This document shows positions 19,853 through 28,352 of a stretch of 39,228 bases of DNA, one piece after another. The DNA is taken from assembly GCA_001777515.1 (NCBI GenBank), contig MFEF01000024.1, positions 1 through 39,228 on the forward strand. The letters run 5' to 3'. Each line of letters opens with the position of its first letter. Within the stretch, counting starts at the first letter, position 1. A model generated the notes under the pieces. That model was not told the origin of the DNA. It did not search any database and saw nothing but the letters and a program-made list of their open reading frames with translations. This DNA is from Candidatus Doudnabacteria bacterium RIFCSPHIGHO2_01_48_18. Its GTDB lineage: Bacteria > Patescibacteriota > Doudnabacteria > UBA920 > 2-01-FULL-46-14. Both the position numbers and the translations under genes were made by a program.

Positions 19853-20866
19853 ATGTATAAATTGTTGCGACCGATTTTATTTCAGATCCCTCCGGAAACC
19901 ATGCACGACGCAGCGGCTCGGGTCAGTTCTTTTTTTTCGCCTGTGGCCGGAATTTTTTCGGGACTGTTTTCCTATGAGCATCCAAGTCTGGAGACTCAAG
20001 TATTCGGCGTGAAATTTAAAAATCCGGTAGGTCTTGCTCCTGGGTATGATAAAAGTGGCTCGTTTGCAAGATTTATGGCTGCTCTGGGTTTCAGTTTTAT
20101 AGAAATTGGCACTGTGACCCCGGAGCCGCAAGCAGGCAATCCAAAGCCGCGCCTGTTTCGTATTGACAAAGATGACGCTGTCATCAACCGCATGGGGTTT
20201 AACAGCATTGGCATGAAAGCTGTCGCAGAAAATCTTAAGAAATTACAGCACCGTAGCTTTGTGGTAGGCATAAATTTAGGAAAAAATAAAACCACCTCAA
20301 ATGAGCAGGCAGCAGAGGATTACCTGACCGGCTACAATGGGTTGGCGCTATTTGCCGATTACGTAGTTGTTAATGTGAGTTCGCCGAATACGCCTGGCTT
20401 GCGCCAGCTTTTGGAAAAAGAGCCTCTCAAAAAAATATTGAATGCGTTACCACGGAGCAAACCCTTGCTTCTAAAAATCAGTCCTGATATGGATAATGCG
20501 CAGCTTGATGAGATCGCAGAGGTGGCTTTGGAAACCAAGATCGATGGGATTATTGCCACAAATACTATAGCAACCCCGGAAGGGGGCCTTTCTGGCGAGC
20601 CGCTCAGAAGGCGCAGTACTGAGGTCATCAATCACATGTACAAAAAGCTAAATGGCCAGCTTCCCATCATTGGCGTTGGGGGTATTTTCTCTGCGGAGGA
20701 CGCCTACGAAAAAATCCGGGCAGGTGCGTCTTTGGTGCAGATTTACACAGGCATGATTTATGAGGGCCCGGGGCTAGTGAAAAGGATTAAAAAGGGCCTG
20801 GTAGAGCTTTTGAGGCGAGATGGATTTATGAATATCAGTGAAGCGGTTGGAGTAAGCGCAAAATGA
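19853..20866 (+). CDS. pyrD: Dihydroorotate dehydrogenase, class 2 (quinone-type)
   Basis: 337 residues. The N-terminal helical membrane-association region (about 1-45) and the serine base in NVSSPNTPGLRQL (about S177) mark class 2, which normally passes electrons to quinone. FMN-site motifs: GLAPGYDKSG, GTVTPEPQAGNPKPRLFR, NRMGFNS and GVGGIFSAEDAYEKIRAGASLVQIYTG. No pyrK is present, consistent with class 2. The electron acceptor in an organism that may lack quinones is an open question. The stop overlaps pyrC (ATGA). Confidence 0.94.
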   Translation: MYKLLRPILFQIPPETMHDAAARVSSFFSPVAGIFSGLFSYEHPSLETQVFGVKFKNPVGLAPGYDKSGSFARFMAALGFSFIEIGTVTPEPQAGNPKPRLFRIDKDDAVINRMGFNSIGMKAVAENLKKLQHRSFVVGINLGKNKTTSNEQAAEDYLTGYNGLALFADYVVVNVSSPNTPGLRQLLEKEPLKKILNALPRSKPLLLKISPDMDNAQLDEIAEVALETKIDGIIATNTIATPEGGLSGEPLRRRSTEVINHMYKKLNGQLPIIGVGGIFSAEDAYEKIRAGASLVQIYTGMIYEGPGLVKRIKKGLVELLRRDGFMNISEAVGVSAK

Positions 20867-22086
20867 TACTCCAGGGCAAAATCGTCAATTTTGATTCGCA
20901 AACCGAAGGACAGGTTTTGATCAATGAGCAAACAGGCTTGATTGAACAGGTGGGACAAAACCTCGGGAGCGCAGACCTCAAAACCGAGGGATTTATTTTT
21001 CCGGGCTTCATAGATGTTCATGTGCATGTGCGAGAGGACGTAAGCGGCAAAGAGCTTTATAAAGAAGGTTTGAAAACCGCATCAGATGCAGCTATAAATG
21101 GCGGAGTTACTCATCTTGTTGATATGCCAAATAATCCCGTCCCCCCGATTGATGATGCTTCTTACGCAGAAAAGAAAAAAATATTTAAGAACAGCTTGGT
21201 TGACGTTACCTTGTATGCGGGCGTTGGCCAGAATACAGAGCCACTGAGCACCCCAGTGCCGTATAAAGTTTTCCTAGCCAAGCCGCCAGTCGGGGCGCTA
21301 TTTTTTCAATCAGAAGCAGCGGTAGAAGAGGTATTGGCGCGCTACTGCGGCCAATACCTAAGTTTCCACGCGGAAGATGCCGAGATTTTGGACGCACACA
21401 AAGGTGCACCGGCGCATGAACAGCAGCGGCCACCGGAAGCAGAAACCAAAGCGATTGAAACTGTGATTGAGCTTGCGGAAAAATTTGATCTTCGAGCAAA
21501 GATTTGCCATCTATCTACTGCAGCCGGCCTAGAAAAAATAAAAGCTGCGAAAAAACGCGGGATTAACATGACTTGCGAGGTTACACCGCATCATCTTTAT
21601 TTTGATGAATCGCATCTGACGCAAGAGAATCGCAAATGGCTGCAGATGAATCCGCCCTTGCGCTCCAAAGAGGACAGGGCTGCCATGCTTGAAGGATTAA
21701 AATCCGGTGACATTGACTTTTTGGCTACAGACCATGCCCCGCATACGCTGGAAGAAAAAATCAGAGGCACTTCTGGTTTGCCTCACCTTGATACCTATGG
21801 GCCGTTTATCACCTGGCTTATGAAAGAGCAAGGGTTTAGCGCATCGCAGATCGCGAGAGTATGCGGCGGTAATCCCGGCGAGTTTGTGAACCAGTTTACT
21901 GAAGAAAAATTTGGCGCGATCAAGCCCGGGTTTGTAGGATCTTTGACCATCGTCAATCCGGACGAGCCGCTGACAGTGAGTAAGGAGATACTCAAAACCA
22001 AATGCGCCTGGTCGCCGTTTGAAGGGGTGACTTTTCCCGGACGAGTAACTCATACTATAATTCGCGGGAAAGTCTATCAAATATGA
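20863..22086 (+). CDS. pyrC: Dihydroorotase
   Basis: 407 residues, amidohydrolase fold. Metal ligands in HVHVRE (H53, H55), a later H in FHAEDAE and CHLSTAAGLEKI, and the catalytic DHAPH (about D290). DMPNNPVPPID is also typical. It closes carbamoyl-aspartate to dihydroorotate. Start overlaps pyrD and stop overlaps carA. Long, type I-like form. Confidence 0.94.
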   Translation: MILQGKIVNFDSQTEGQVLINEQTGLIEQVGQNLGSADLKTEGFIFPGFIDVHVHVREDVSGKELYKEGLKTASDAAINGGVTHLVDMPNNPVPPIDDASYAEKKKIFKNSLVDVTLYAGVGQNTEPLSTPVPYKVFLAKPPVGALFFQSEAAVEEVLARYCGQYLSFHAEDAEILDAHKGAPAHEQQRPPEAETKAIETVIELAEKFDLRAKICHLSTAAGLEKIKAAKKRGINMTCEVTPHHLYFDESHLTQENRKWLQMNPPLRSKEDRAAMLEGLKSGDIDFLATDHAPHTLEEKIRGTSGLPHLDTYGPFITWLMKEQGFSASQIARVCGGNPGEFVNQFTEEKFGAIKPGFVGSLTIVNPDEPLTVSKEILKTKCAWSPFEGVTFPGRVTHTIIRGKVYQI

Positions 22087-23117
22087 ATGGCAGATTAATC
22101 TTAAAAGATGGCACAGTTTTTGAAGGGACCGGATTTGGTAAAACGAGACCAGTGGCAGGCGAGGTAGTTTTTGCCACTGGCATGGTTGGTTACCCGGAGA
22201 GTCTCACTGATCCTTCTTATAAGGGTCAGATTTTGGTGATGACCTACCCGCTGGTCGGAAGCTACGGCGTGCCAGACCGCGGATCGTGGGAATCACGGTC
22301 CATCAAAGCCTTGGGTTTGATCGTTTCAAATTATATTGATACGCCTTCGCACCATTCCAGTAAAAGAACGTTGCGGCAGTGGCTGGAGGCGGAAAACATT
22401 CCCGCCCTTGAGGTCAAAGACACGAGAGCCCTGACCAAAAAGCTTCGCACCGAAGGCGTTAGTCTGGCCAAAATCGTGTTTGGCCGCGATATTAAATTTT
22501 CAGATCCAAACGAGCGCAATCTGGTGGCTGACGTTTCCACCAAAAAAGTGATTCAGGAGGGATCAGGAAGAAAAACGGTGGTACTGGTAGATTGCGGCGT
22601 CAAGCAAAACATTGTGGCCGAGCTGCTGAAGCGCAAAGTCCGGGTCATCACCGTGCCGTGGAACTATAATATTTTTGAAAAGAAGCTGTGCTTTGACGGG
22701 ATTTTGTTTTCCAACGGCCCTGGCGATCCCAAGATGGCCACAGACACTATTGCGCTGGCAAGAACAGCCATGGAAAAACGTATTCCGATTTTGGGTATTT
22801 GTCTTGGCAACCAGATTTTGACTCTGGCCGCGGGCGGGGATACTTACAAGCTCAGATTTGGTCATCGCGGGCAAAATCACGGCGCGATTCTCGTGGGCAC
22901 CAAGAAATGCTATCTGACCACGCAAAATCATGGCTTTTCCATCAAGCGGGTGCCAAAAGGCTTCCGGCCCTGGTTTATAAACGCCAATGATCAGACCAAT
23001 GAAGGCATCATTCATGAAAAACTGCCGTTTATGTCAGTGCAATTCCACCCCGAATCACATCCGGGCCCCCTTGATACCGGCTGGATTTTTGATGAATTCC
23101 TAAAACAGATCAAATGA
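22083..23117 (+). CDS. carA: Carbamoyl-phosphate synthase small subunit
   Basis: 344 residues. N-terminal CPSase_sm domain (LILKDGTVFEGTGFGKTRPVAGEVVFATGMVGYPESLTDPSYKGQ), then a class I glutamine amidotransferase. Nucleophile C240 in LGICLGNQIL; His/Glu in VQFHPESHPGP (about 319-329). It releases ammonia from glutamine and channels it to CarB. The ATG overlaps the pyrC stop. Confidence 0.95.
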   Translation: MNGRLILKDGTVFEGTGFGKTRPVAGEVVFATGMVGYPESLTDPSYKGQILVMTYPLVGSYGVPDRGSWESRSIKALGLIVSNYIDTPSHHSSKRTLRQWLEAENIPALEVKDTRALTKKLRTEGVSLAKIVFGRDIKFSDPNERNLVADVSTKKVIQEGSGRKTVVLVDCGVKQNIVAELLKRKVRVITVPWNYNIFEKKLCFDGILFSNGPGDPKMATDTIALARTAMEKRIPILGICLGNQILTLAAGGDTYKLRFGHRGQNHGAILVGTKKCYLTTQNHGFSIKRVPKGFRPWFINANDQTNEGIIHEKLPFMSVQFHPESHPGPLDTGWIFDEFLKQIK

Positions 23118-26100
23118 TAGTAAATCCGAAAAAAATTTTGGTTCTGGGTTCAGGCGCGCTCAAGATCGGTGAAGCGGGCGAATTTGATTATTCCGGATCC
23201 CAGGCCATGAAAGCGCTCAAGGAAGAAAAAATCAAAATCATTTTGATCAATCCGAATATCGCGACCATTCAGACCTCGCCACTTTTGGCTGACGAAATAT
23301 ATTTCCTGCCGGTAACGCCCTATTTTGTAGAAAAGGTCATAGCCCGCGAGCGGCCGGACGGCATTCTGCTGTCGTTCGGCGGACAGACCGCGCTCAACTG
23401 CGGCCTGGCCTTGCACCGCAAAGGCATTCTCAAAAAATACAGGGTCCGCGTTTTGGGCACGCCGGTCGAGGCCATCGTTCTCACAGAAGATCGGCAGAAA
23501 TTTGCCGATCACCTGACAAAGCTTGGTATTAGCGTGCCAAAAAGCAAAGCCGCGACCACTTTGCCGGCGGCAGTGAATATTGCCAAAAGCATTGGCTACC
23601 CGGTCATGGTCAGAGCCGCTTACGCTCTCGGCGGGCAAAAATCGGGAATGGCCAGAAACCGGCCAGAGCTGGAGGCTCTGGCACGCGGGGCTTTGGCGAT
23701 CGCGCCGCAGATTCTCGTGGAAAAATATTTGCATCACTACAAAGAGCTCGAATACGAGGTGGTGCGGGACGCTTATGACAACTGCATCACAGTCTGCAAT
23801 ATGGAAAATATGGATCCGCTCGGGATCCATACCGGCGATTCCATTGTGGTCGCGCCAAGCCAGACTCTGACCAATGATGAATATCATCTGCTGCGCGAGG
23901 CGTCACAAAAAATCGTGCGCTCGCTTGGCATTGTTGGTGAATGCAATGTCCAGTATGCGGTAAATCCCCGCCCAACTTCGCCAAGGCGAAGTTCAGTCGG
24001 GCAAGCCAACCCACGTTTTGAATTCGAAGTTATCGAGGTGAATGCCAGGCTCTCGCGTTCTTCAGCTCTTGCTTCCAAAGCCACTGGTTATCCGCTCGCA
24101 TATGTGGCGGCCAAACTCGCGCTTGGCAAATCTCTGCTCGATGTGCAAAACCAGGTCACCAAAGTTACCCGGAGTTTTTTTGAACCATCTCTCGACTATG
24201 TCGTGGTAAAAATCCCGCGCTGGGACCTAGAGAAATTCCGCGGCGCCGAGGAAAAAATCGGCAGTGCCATGAAAAGCGTTGGTGAAGTCATGGCCATTGG
24301 CCGCACCTTTGAGGAAGCTATCCAAAAGGGAGTGCGCATGCTCGGCGGCAGAGTGCAGGGCGTCGCTGACAACCGTTTCCCGGATGATAAAAAAACTATC
24401 CTGCGTTATCTCTCTATCCCGACCCCGAAGCGGTTGTTCGCACTTGCGGAAAGCATGCGCCGCGGCGTATCCATCAAAGAAATTTATAAGCTGACCGGCA
24501 TTGATCCGTGGTTTTTGCACCGCATAAAAAACATTGTTGATCACGAGCAAGTACTCGCGAAGATCAAGAAAAAGGGTCTGAGTAAACTATTTTTTCTAAA
24601 GCTCAAGCAGCTGGGTTTTTCTGACCGCAGAATCGCCAGGATCCTGGATATTCCAGACGAGGATGTCACGGAGCTGCGCCGCAAAATGAAAATCAGGCCG
24701 TCAGTCTTTCAAATCGACACGCTGGCCGGCGAGATTCCGGCGAAAACTAATTATCTTTATTTGACCTACAATGGCAGCCACCATGACGTTAAGCCATTGG
24801 GTCCAAGAAGCGTAATCGTCTTGGGGTCTGGGCCTTACCATATCGGTTCCTCGGTTGAATTTGACTGGTCGGCCGTAGCAACGGCGCTGGCGCTGCCCGA
24901 ATACGGCCGGCAGTCAATCATCATCAACTGCAACCCCGAGACAGTGTCCACTGACTATGACATGTCAGAGCGTTTGTATTTTGATGAGCTGTCGTTTGAG
25001 ACAGTATCTGAGATTTATGATTTTGAAAATCCAGAAGGACTCGTGGTTTCTGTGGGGGGCCAGCGGCCAAACAACCTTGCCCCCCGGCTTGCGGCGATCG
25101 GCGCAAAGATTTTGGGAACGAGCGCGGAAAATATTGACCGCGCCGAAGACCGCAATAAATTTTCCGCGCTTCTCGACAGGCTGTCCATCCCGCAGCCGCG
25201 CTGGAACAGCTTTACTGATATGCAGGAAGCCAAGCAATTTGCTTCCACCGTGAGGTACCCGGTTTTGGTCAGGCCGTCCTATGTCCTCTCCGGATCAGCC
25301 ATGAGCGTCTGCTATAACGAACGCGAACTGGAGCTGTTTATAGAGAAAGCCACGACCCTGAACAAAACCCACCCGGTTACTATTTCCAAATTTTTCACTG
25401 GCGCCCGCGAAATCGAGTTTGACGCGGTAGCGCAAAAAGGCCGGATCCAGATCTATGCCATCTCCGAGCATATCGAAAACGCTGGCGTGCATTCTGGCGA
25501 CGCCACGATCGTGTATCCAACCCAGCGCGTGTACGCGTCGACGGAAAGGCGCATCCAAAAAATCGCCAAAGACCTCGCCCGCGAGCTTGAGATCACCGGC
25601 CCCATCAACATTCAGTTCCTGGTCAAAGACAACAAGGTCTATGTAATCGAAGCGAACCTGCGAGCCTCCCGGACTTTCCCGTTTCTTAGTAAAGCCACGA
25701 GGTTTAACTTTGCCGAGGTCATTGTGGCTTCGTTTTACGGCAAAGCCCGCCGCATCGAGATTCCATATCCTGATTACGCGGTCGTGAAATCGCCGCAGTT
25801 TTCGTTTGCCAGGCTCGCGGGCGCGGATCCGCTTTTGCATGTCGAGATGTCTTCGACCGGCGAGGTGGCGTGTTTTGGCGATACAGCCGAGGAGGCCTTG
25901 CTCAAGAGCATATATGCCAGCGTGCCATTGTCTGATAAAAAAGCCGTGCTGCTGTCTCTGGGCGGCGCAGTTAACAAGAAAAAGTTTTTAGAACACGCGC
26001 AAATGCTTTACCGCGCCGGTTACAAAATCTATGCCACGGATACGACCTGTGATTTTCTGAACGAAAATAATATTTCCAGCCGCAAGGTTTACAAAGTCCA

Positions 26101-26371
26101 GGAAAACCGCAAGCTTAATGTGCTCGAGTTTATCAACCAAAAGAAAGTCGCGTTTGTAGTGAACTTGACCGAAAGAGATCCGGAAGAACAGCAGGCGCTG
26201 TCCCCGAAGATTACTGACGGCCAGCTCATCAGGCGCGCGGCCGTGGACAACAACATTCCGCTTTTCACTGACCTGCAGCTGGCGCGGTCTTTCGTGAAAG
26301 CCTTGACCACCTACAAGCTTGATGATCTAAAAATTAAATCCTGGAACGAGTACCAGGGACAAAATCTATGA
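23114..26371 (+). CDS. carB: Carbamoyl-phosphate synthase large subunit
   Basis: 1085 residues. Two homologous ATP-grasp halves: the first begins VLGSGALKIGEAGEFDYSG, the second VLGSGPYHIGSSVEFDWS (near 570). They are joined by an oligomerisation region and followed by a C-terminal MGS-like regulatory domain (KAVLLSLGGAVNKKKFLEHAQMLYRAGYKIYATDTTCDFL). An oddity is an insert of about 16 residues near 285-300 (NPRPTSPRRSSVGQANPR) just before the metal-binding EVIEVNARLSRSS strand, encoded by an in-frame palindrome. Starts and stops overlap carA and pyrB. Confidence 0.95.
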   Translation: MIVNPKKILVLGSGALKIGEAGEFDYSGSQAMKALKEEKIKIILINPNIATIQTSPLLADEIYFLPVTPYFVEKVIARERPDGILLSFGGQTALNCGLALHRKGILKKYRVRVLGTPVEAIVLTEDRQKFADHLTKLGISVPKSKAATTLPAAVNIAKSIGYPVMVRAAYALGGQKSGMARNRPELEALARGALAIAPQILVEKYLHHYKELEYEVVRDAYDNCITVCNMENMDPLGIHTGDSIVVAPSQTLTNDEYHLLREASQKIVRSLGIVGECNVQYAVNPRPTSPRRSSVGQANPRFEFEVIEVNARLSRSSALASKATGYPLAYVAAKLALGKSLLDVQNQVTKVTRSFFEPSLDYVVVKIPRWDLEKFRGAEEKIGSAMKSVGEVMAIGRTFEEAIQKGVRMLGGRVQGVADNRFPDDKKTILRYLSIPTPKRLFALAESMRRGVSIKEIYKLTGIDPWFLHRIKNIVDHEQVLAKIKKKGLSKLFFLKLKQLGFSDRRIARILDIPDEDVTELRRKMKIRPSVFQIDTLAGEIPAKTNYLYLTYNGSHHDVKPLGPRSVIVLGSGPYHIGSSVEFDWSAVATALALPEYGRQSIIINCNPETVSTDYDMSERLYFDELSFETVSEIYDFENPEGLVVSVGGQRPNNLAPRLAAIGAKILGTSAENIDRAEDRNKFSALLDRLSIPQPRWNSFTDMQEAKQFASTVRYPVLVRPSYVLSGSAMSVCYNERELELFIEKATTLNKTHPVTISKFFTGAREIEFDAVAQKGRIQIYAISEHIENAGVHSGDATIVYPTQRVYASTERRIQKIAKDLARELEITGPINIQFLVKDNKVYVIEANLRASRTFPFLSKATRFNFAEVIVASFYGKARRIEIPYPDYAVVKSPQFSFARLAGADPLLHVEMSSTGEVACFGDTAEEALLKSIYASVPLSDKKAVLLSLGGAVNKKKFLEHAQMLYRAGYKIYATDTTCDFLNENNISSRKVYKVQENRKLNVLEFINQKKVAFVVNLTERDPEEQQALSPKITDGQLIRRAAVDNNIPLFTDLQLARSFVKALTTYKLDDLKIKSWNEYQGQNL
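23969..24003 (+). repeat. In-frame palindrome inside carB
   Basis: A hairpin with core AACTTCGCC-AA-GGCGAAGTT and outer GCCC/GGGC pairing. It lies within a roughly 48-bp insert (about 23967-24014) relative to the usual CarB sequence, a multiple of three. It is unrelated to the 96-bp element. Confidence 0.7.
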
Positions 26372-27279
26372 AACATATCTTGAAAGCCGAGCAGTTTACT
26401 GATGTAGCATTTGTGGACAAGCTCTGCGAAAGCGCGGAAAAGCTGCGGGCCGAAGACGGCAAAGGCAAAATTTTAAACAGTCTGGAAGGCAAAATCGTAG
26501 CCACGCTGTTTTTTGAGCCGTCGACGCGGACGAGGCTGTCGTTTGAGGCAGCGGCGCAAAAGCTTGGCGCCAAAATCGTGAGCACTGAAAACGCCATGCA
26601 TTCCACCAAGGCTGCGGCCGGCGAAGCATTGCCTGATATCATTAGAATCGTAAACCAGTACGCGGACGCGATTGTGTTCAGGCATCCAGAGATTGGCTCT
26701 GCAGAGATCGCAGCGAGCGTGTCTGAAGCGCCCCTCATCAATGCCGGCGATGGAGCTGGGCAGCACCCGACCCAGGCGCTCGGGGATATTTACACGCTCA
26801 AAAAAGAGTTTGGAAAAATTGAGGGCCTGAAGATCGCCATGGCCGGGGATCTGAAATTTGGCCGCACTGTGCACTCGCTTCTGCCAATGATCAGCCTCTA
26901 CAAAGACGTGAGTGTTTACCTGGTTTCGCCGCCACAGCTTCGGTTTCCAGAAGAATACAAAAAGCCTGGGATAAAATTTGAAGAATCTGAAAACCTCGAT
27001 GCAGTTTTGGACACGGTTGATGTTTTGTATGTGACCCGCGTGCAGAAAGAGCGGTTTGCGTCCGAAGCAGAGTATTTGAAACTTAAAGGCTCCTATGTCG
27101 TGGATAAAGCTTCACTGTCGAAAATGAAAAAGGACGCCATCATCATGCACCCCTTGCCGCGCATTGATGAGATTGCGCCTGAGGTGGACAGTGATCCGCG
27201 GGCTGCATATTTCCGCCAGGCTAAAAACGGTCTCTACATGCGCATGGCGCTGTTGCAAGAATTGTTAGCAAAAAATTAA
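26368..27279 (+). CDS. pyrB: Aspartate carbamoyltransferase catalytic subunit
   Basis: 303 residues. Carbamoyl-phosphate loop FFEPSTRTRLSFEAA (S52-R56). ENAMHSTKAAAGEALPD supplies the neighbouring-subunit loop; HPTQALGDIYTLKKEFG and MHPLPRIDEIAPEVD are the aspartate-side motifs. No pyrI regulatory gene follows, so it is probably an unregulated trimer. The ATG overlaps the carB stop (ATGA). Confidence 0.95.
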   Translation: MKHILKAEQFTDVAFVDKLCESAEKLRAEDGKGKILNSLEGKIVATLFFEPSTRTRLSFEAAAQKLGAKIVSTENAMHSTKAAAGEALPDIIRIVNQYADAIVFRHPEIGSAEIAASVSEAPLINAGDGAGQHPTQALGDIYTLKKEFGKIEGLKIAMAGDLKFGRTVHSLLPMISLYKDVSVYLVSPPQLRFPEEYKKPGIKFEESENLDAVLDTVDVLYVTRVQKERFASEAEYLKLKGSYVVDKASLSKMKKDAIIMHPLPRIDEIAPEVDSDPRAAYFRQAKNGLYMRMALLQELLAKN

Positions 27280-27293
27280 GCGAAAGGAACGAT

Positions 27294-27632
27294 ATGTTTG
27301 AAAATTTAAGCCAGTACGGGAGCGCAGCCTTTTGGATCATGCAGGCTGTAGTTGGCGTGATTTTTATCGCTCACGGCGCAGCCAAGCTCAAGAACAAGAG
27401 CGCTCTCATGGGCGGTACAGTGCACGGCGTTATCGAGATCGCAGCCGGCCTTGCTCTCGTCATCAATCAGTACGCGCAGTATGCCGCAGCCATCATCGCG
27501 GTCATTATGCTCGGCGCGCTCTATTTCAAGATTTTCAAATGGAAAGCGCCGTTCCTGGTCATGCAGGCTGCAGGGTGGGAGTTTGACCTTTTGCTCTTGG
27601 CCGTGAGCCTCGCTATTTTGACCCGCGTTTAA
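27294..27632 (+). CDS. DoxX-like membrane protein
   Basis: 112 residues with four predicted membrane helices. QAVVGVIFIAHGAAKLKNK and GVIEIAAGLALVINQYAQYAAAIIAVIMLGALYFKIFKW are typical of DoxX/SURF4-like proteins, whose biochemical role is poorly defined. A Shine-Dalgarno (GAAAGGAA) precedes the ATG. It lies 14 bp after pyrB and may be the last gene of that transcript. Its 3' end overlaps the opposing transglutaminase-like gene by 20 bp. Confidence 0.82.
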   Translation: MFENLSQYGSAAFWIMQAVVGVIFIAHGAAKLKNKSALMGGTVHGVIEIAAGLALVINQYAQYAAAIIAVIMLGALYFKIFKWKAPFLVMQAAGWEFDLLLLAVSLAILTRV

Positions 27633-28335
27633 AAGTAGTCAGTTTGCCAGCACGAATTTCGATTTTGTCAGCACGTCGCAGGGATGCGACCTGCTTTTTA
27701 TTGAGGATGCTCGTGTGCGGCACGCGGTTTAAATACTCGTCTATGTACCACAGGTCAGTGTCTGAAGTGATCCAGTTTTTAGTATCAAAGCGCGAGAGAT
27801 CAACTGGCTCAGAGTAAGAGCGCAGAGTTTTTTTGCCGTCATTGAGGAAATATTCGTGGAAATACGACATGACCAGTTCGCGAAGAGAATTGTAGACGGG
27901 CTCACGATAACGCAGCACCGCGTGATTGGTTTTGGAAATTGCGCCCCATTCGCTGTTTATCCAGCACCTTCCAGAATACCCCGCAGCTTGCTGCGGGGAT
28001 GAATGGCTCAATATAGCCTTCCTGCGGGGTGCAATACCCCGACAGGAAGGTGCTGGATTTATTTTAAATACCGCAATGGCGTGGTTGCGGTCGCGCTTAT
28101 GCGCGCGCAGATCAACCACGAGGGGTTTGTGGCCGTGGAATTTTAATATTGCGGCTGCCAGCATCGCGCCTTCCATGCAGTGGGCCCGCCGGTACTTCAG
28201 AACTTGGCGGGGCGAATAGCAGGTTTGCCGGCCGCGCTCGAAATTTATCGGAATCTGCTCCAAGAAATCCTGAATCTTGGCAGGCGTGTTCAGGCGCTGG
28301 AAAAGTTTGATTTCTTCTTTATTTAAGCCATACAT
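27613..28335 (-). CDS. Transglutaminase-like protein carrying an in-frame palindromic element
   Basis: 240 residues. The papain-like core has a candidate catalytic cysteine in RRAHCMEGAMLAAAILKFHG (C53) and histidine in DRNHAIAVF (H85). Residues 93-126 are translated from the reverse strand of the 96-bp element plus its flanking duplication. Removing 34 codons restores AVFKI-NSEWGAISKTNHAVLRYRE as continuous sequence. No stop arises, so a full-length protein with an extra loop after the His strand can be made. The native protein would be 206 residues. Substrate unknown; such proteins may be proteases or amidases. Divergent from hisS with only 17 bp between starts. Confidence 0.75.
   Translation of the reverse strand: MYGLNKEEIKLFQRLNTPAKIQDFLEQIPINFERGRQTCYSPRQVLKYRRAHCMEGAMLAAAILKFHGHKPLVVDLRAHKRDRNHAIAVFKINPAPSCRGIAPRRKAILSHSSPQQAAGYSGRCWINSEWGAISKTNHAVLRYREPVYNSLRELVMSYFHEYFLNDGKKTLRSYSEPVDLSRFDTKNWITSDTDLWYIDEYLNRVPHTSILNKKQVASLRRADKIEIRAGKLTTFKRGSK
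27961..28056 (+). repeat. 96-bp palindromic element, copy 3 (inside a gene, frame kept)
   Basis: Outer 12-bp arms CCAGCACCTTCC (27961-27972) and GGAAGGTGCTGG (28045-28056). Hairpin 1 is CCCCGCAG-CTTG-CTGCGGGG (27979-27998). Hairpin 2 is CCTTCCTGCGGGG / CCCCG-A-CAGGAAGG (28017-28029/28037-28050). Hairpin 2 and the outer stem compete for GGAAGG. Flanks: GTTTAT on the left, ATTTAT on the right. Confidence 0.95.
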
Positions 28336-28352
28336 AATGGTATTATTAATGC

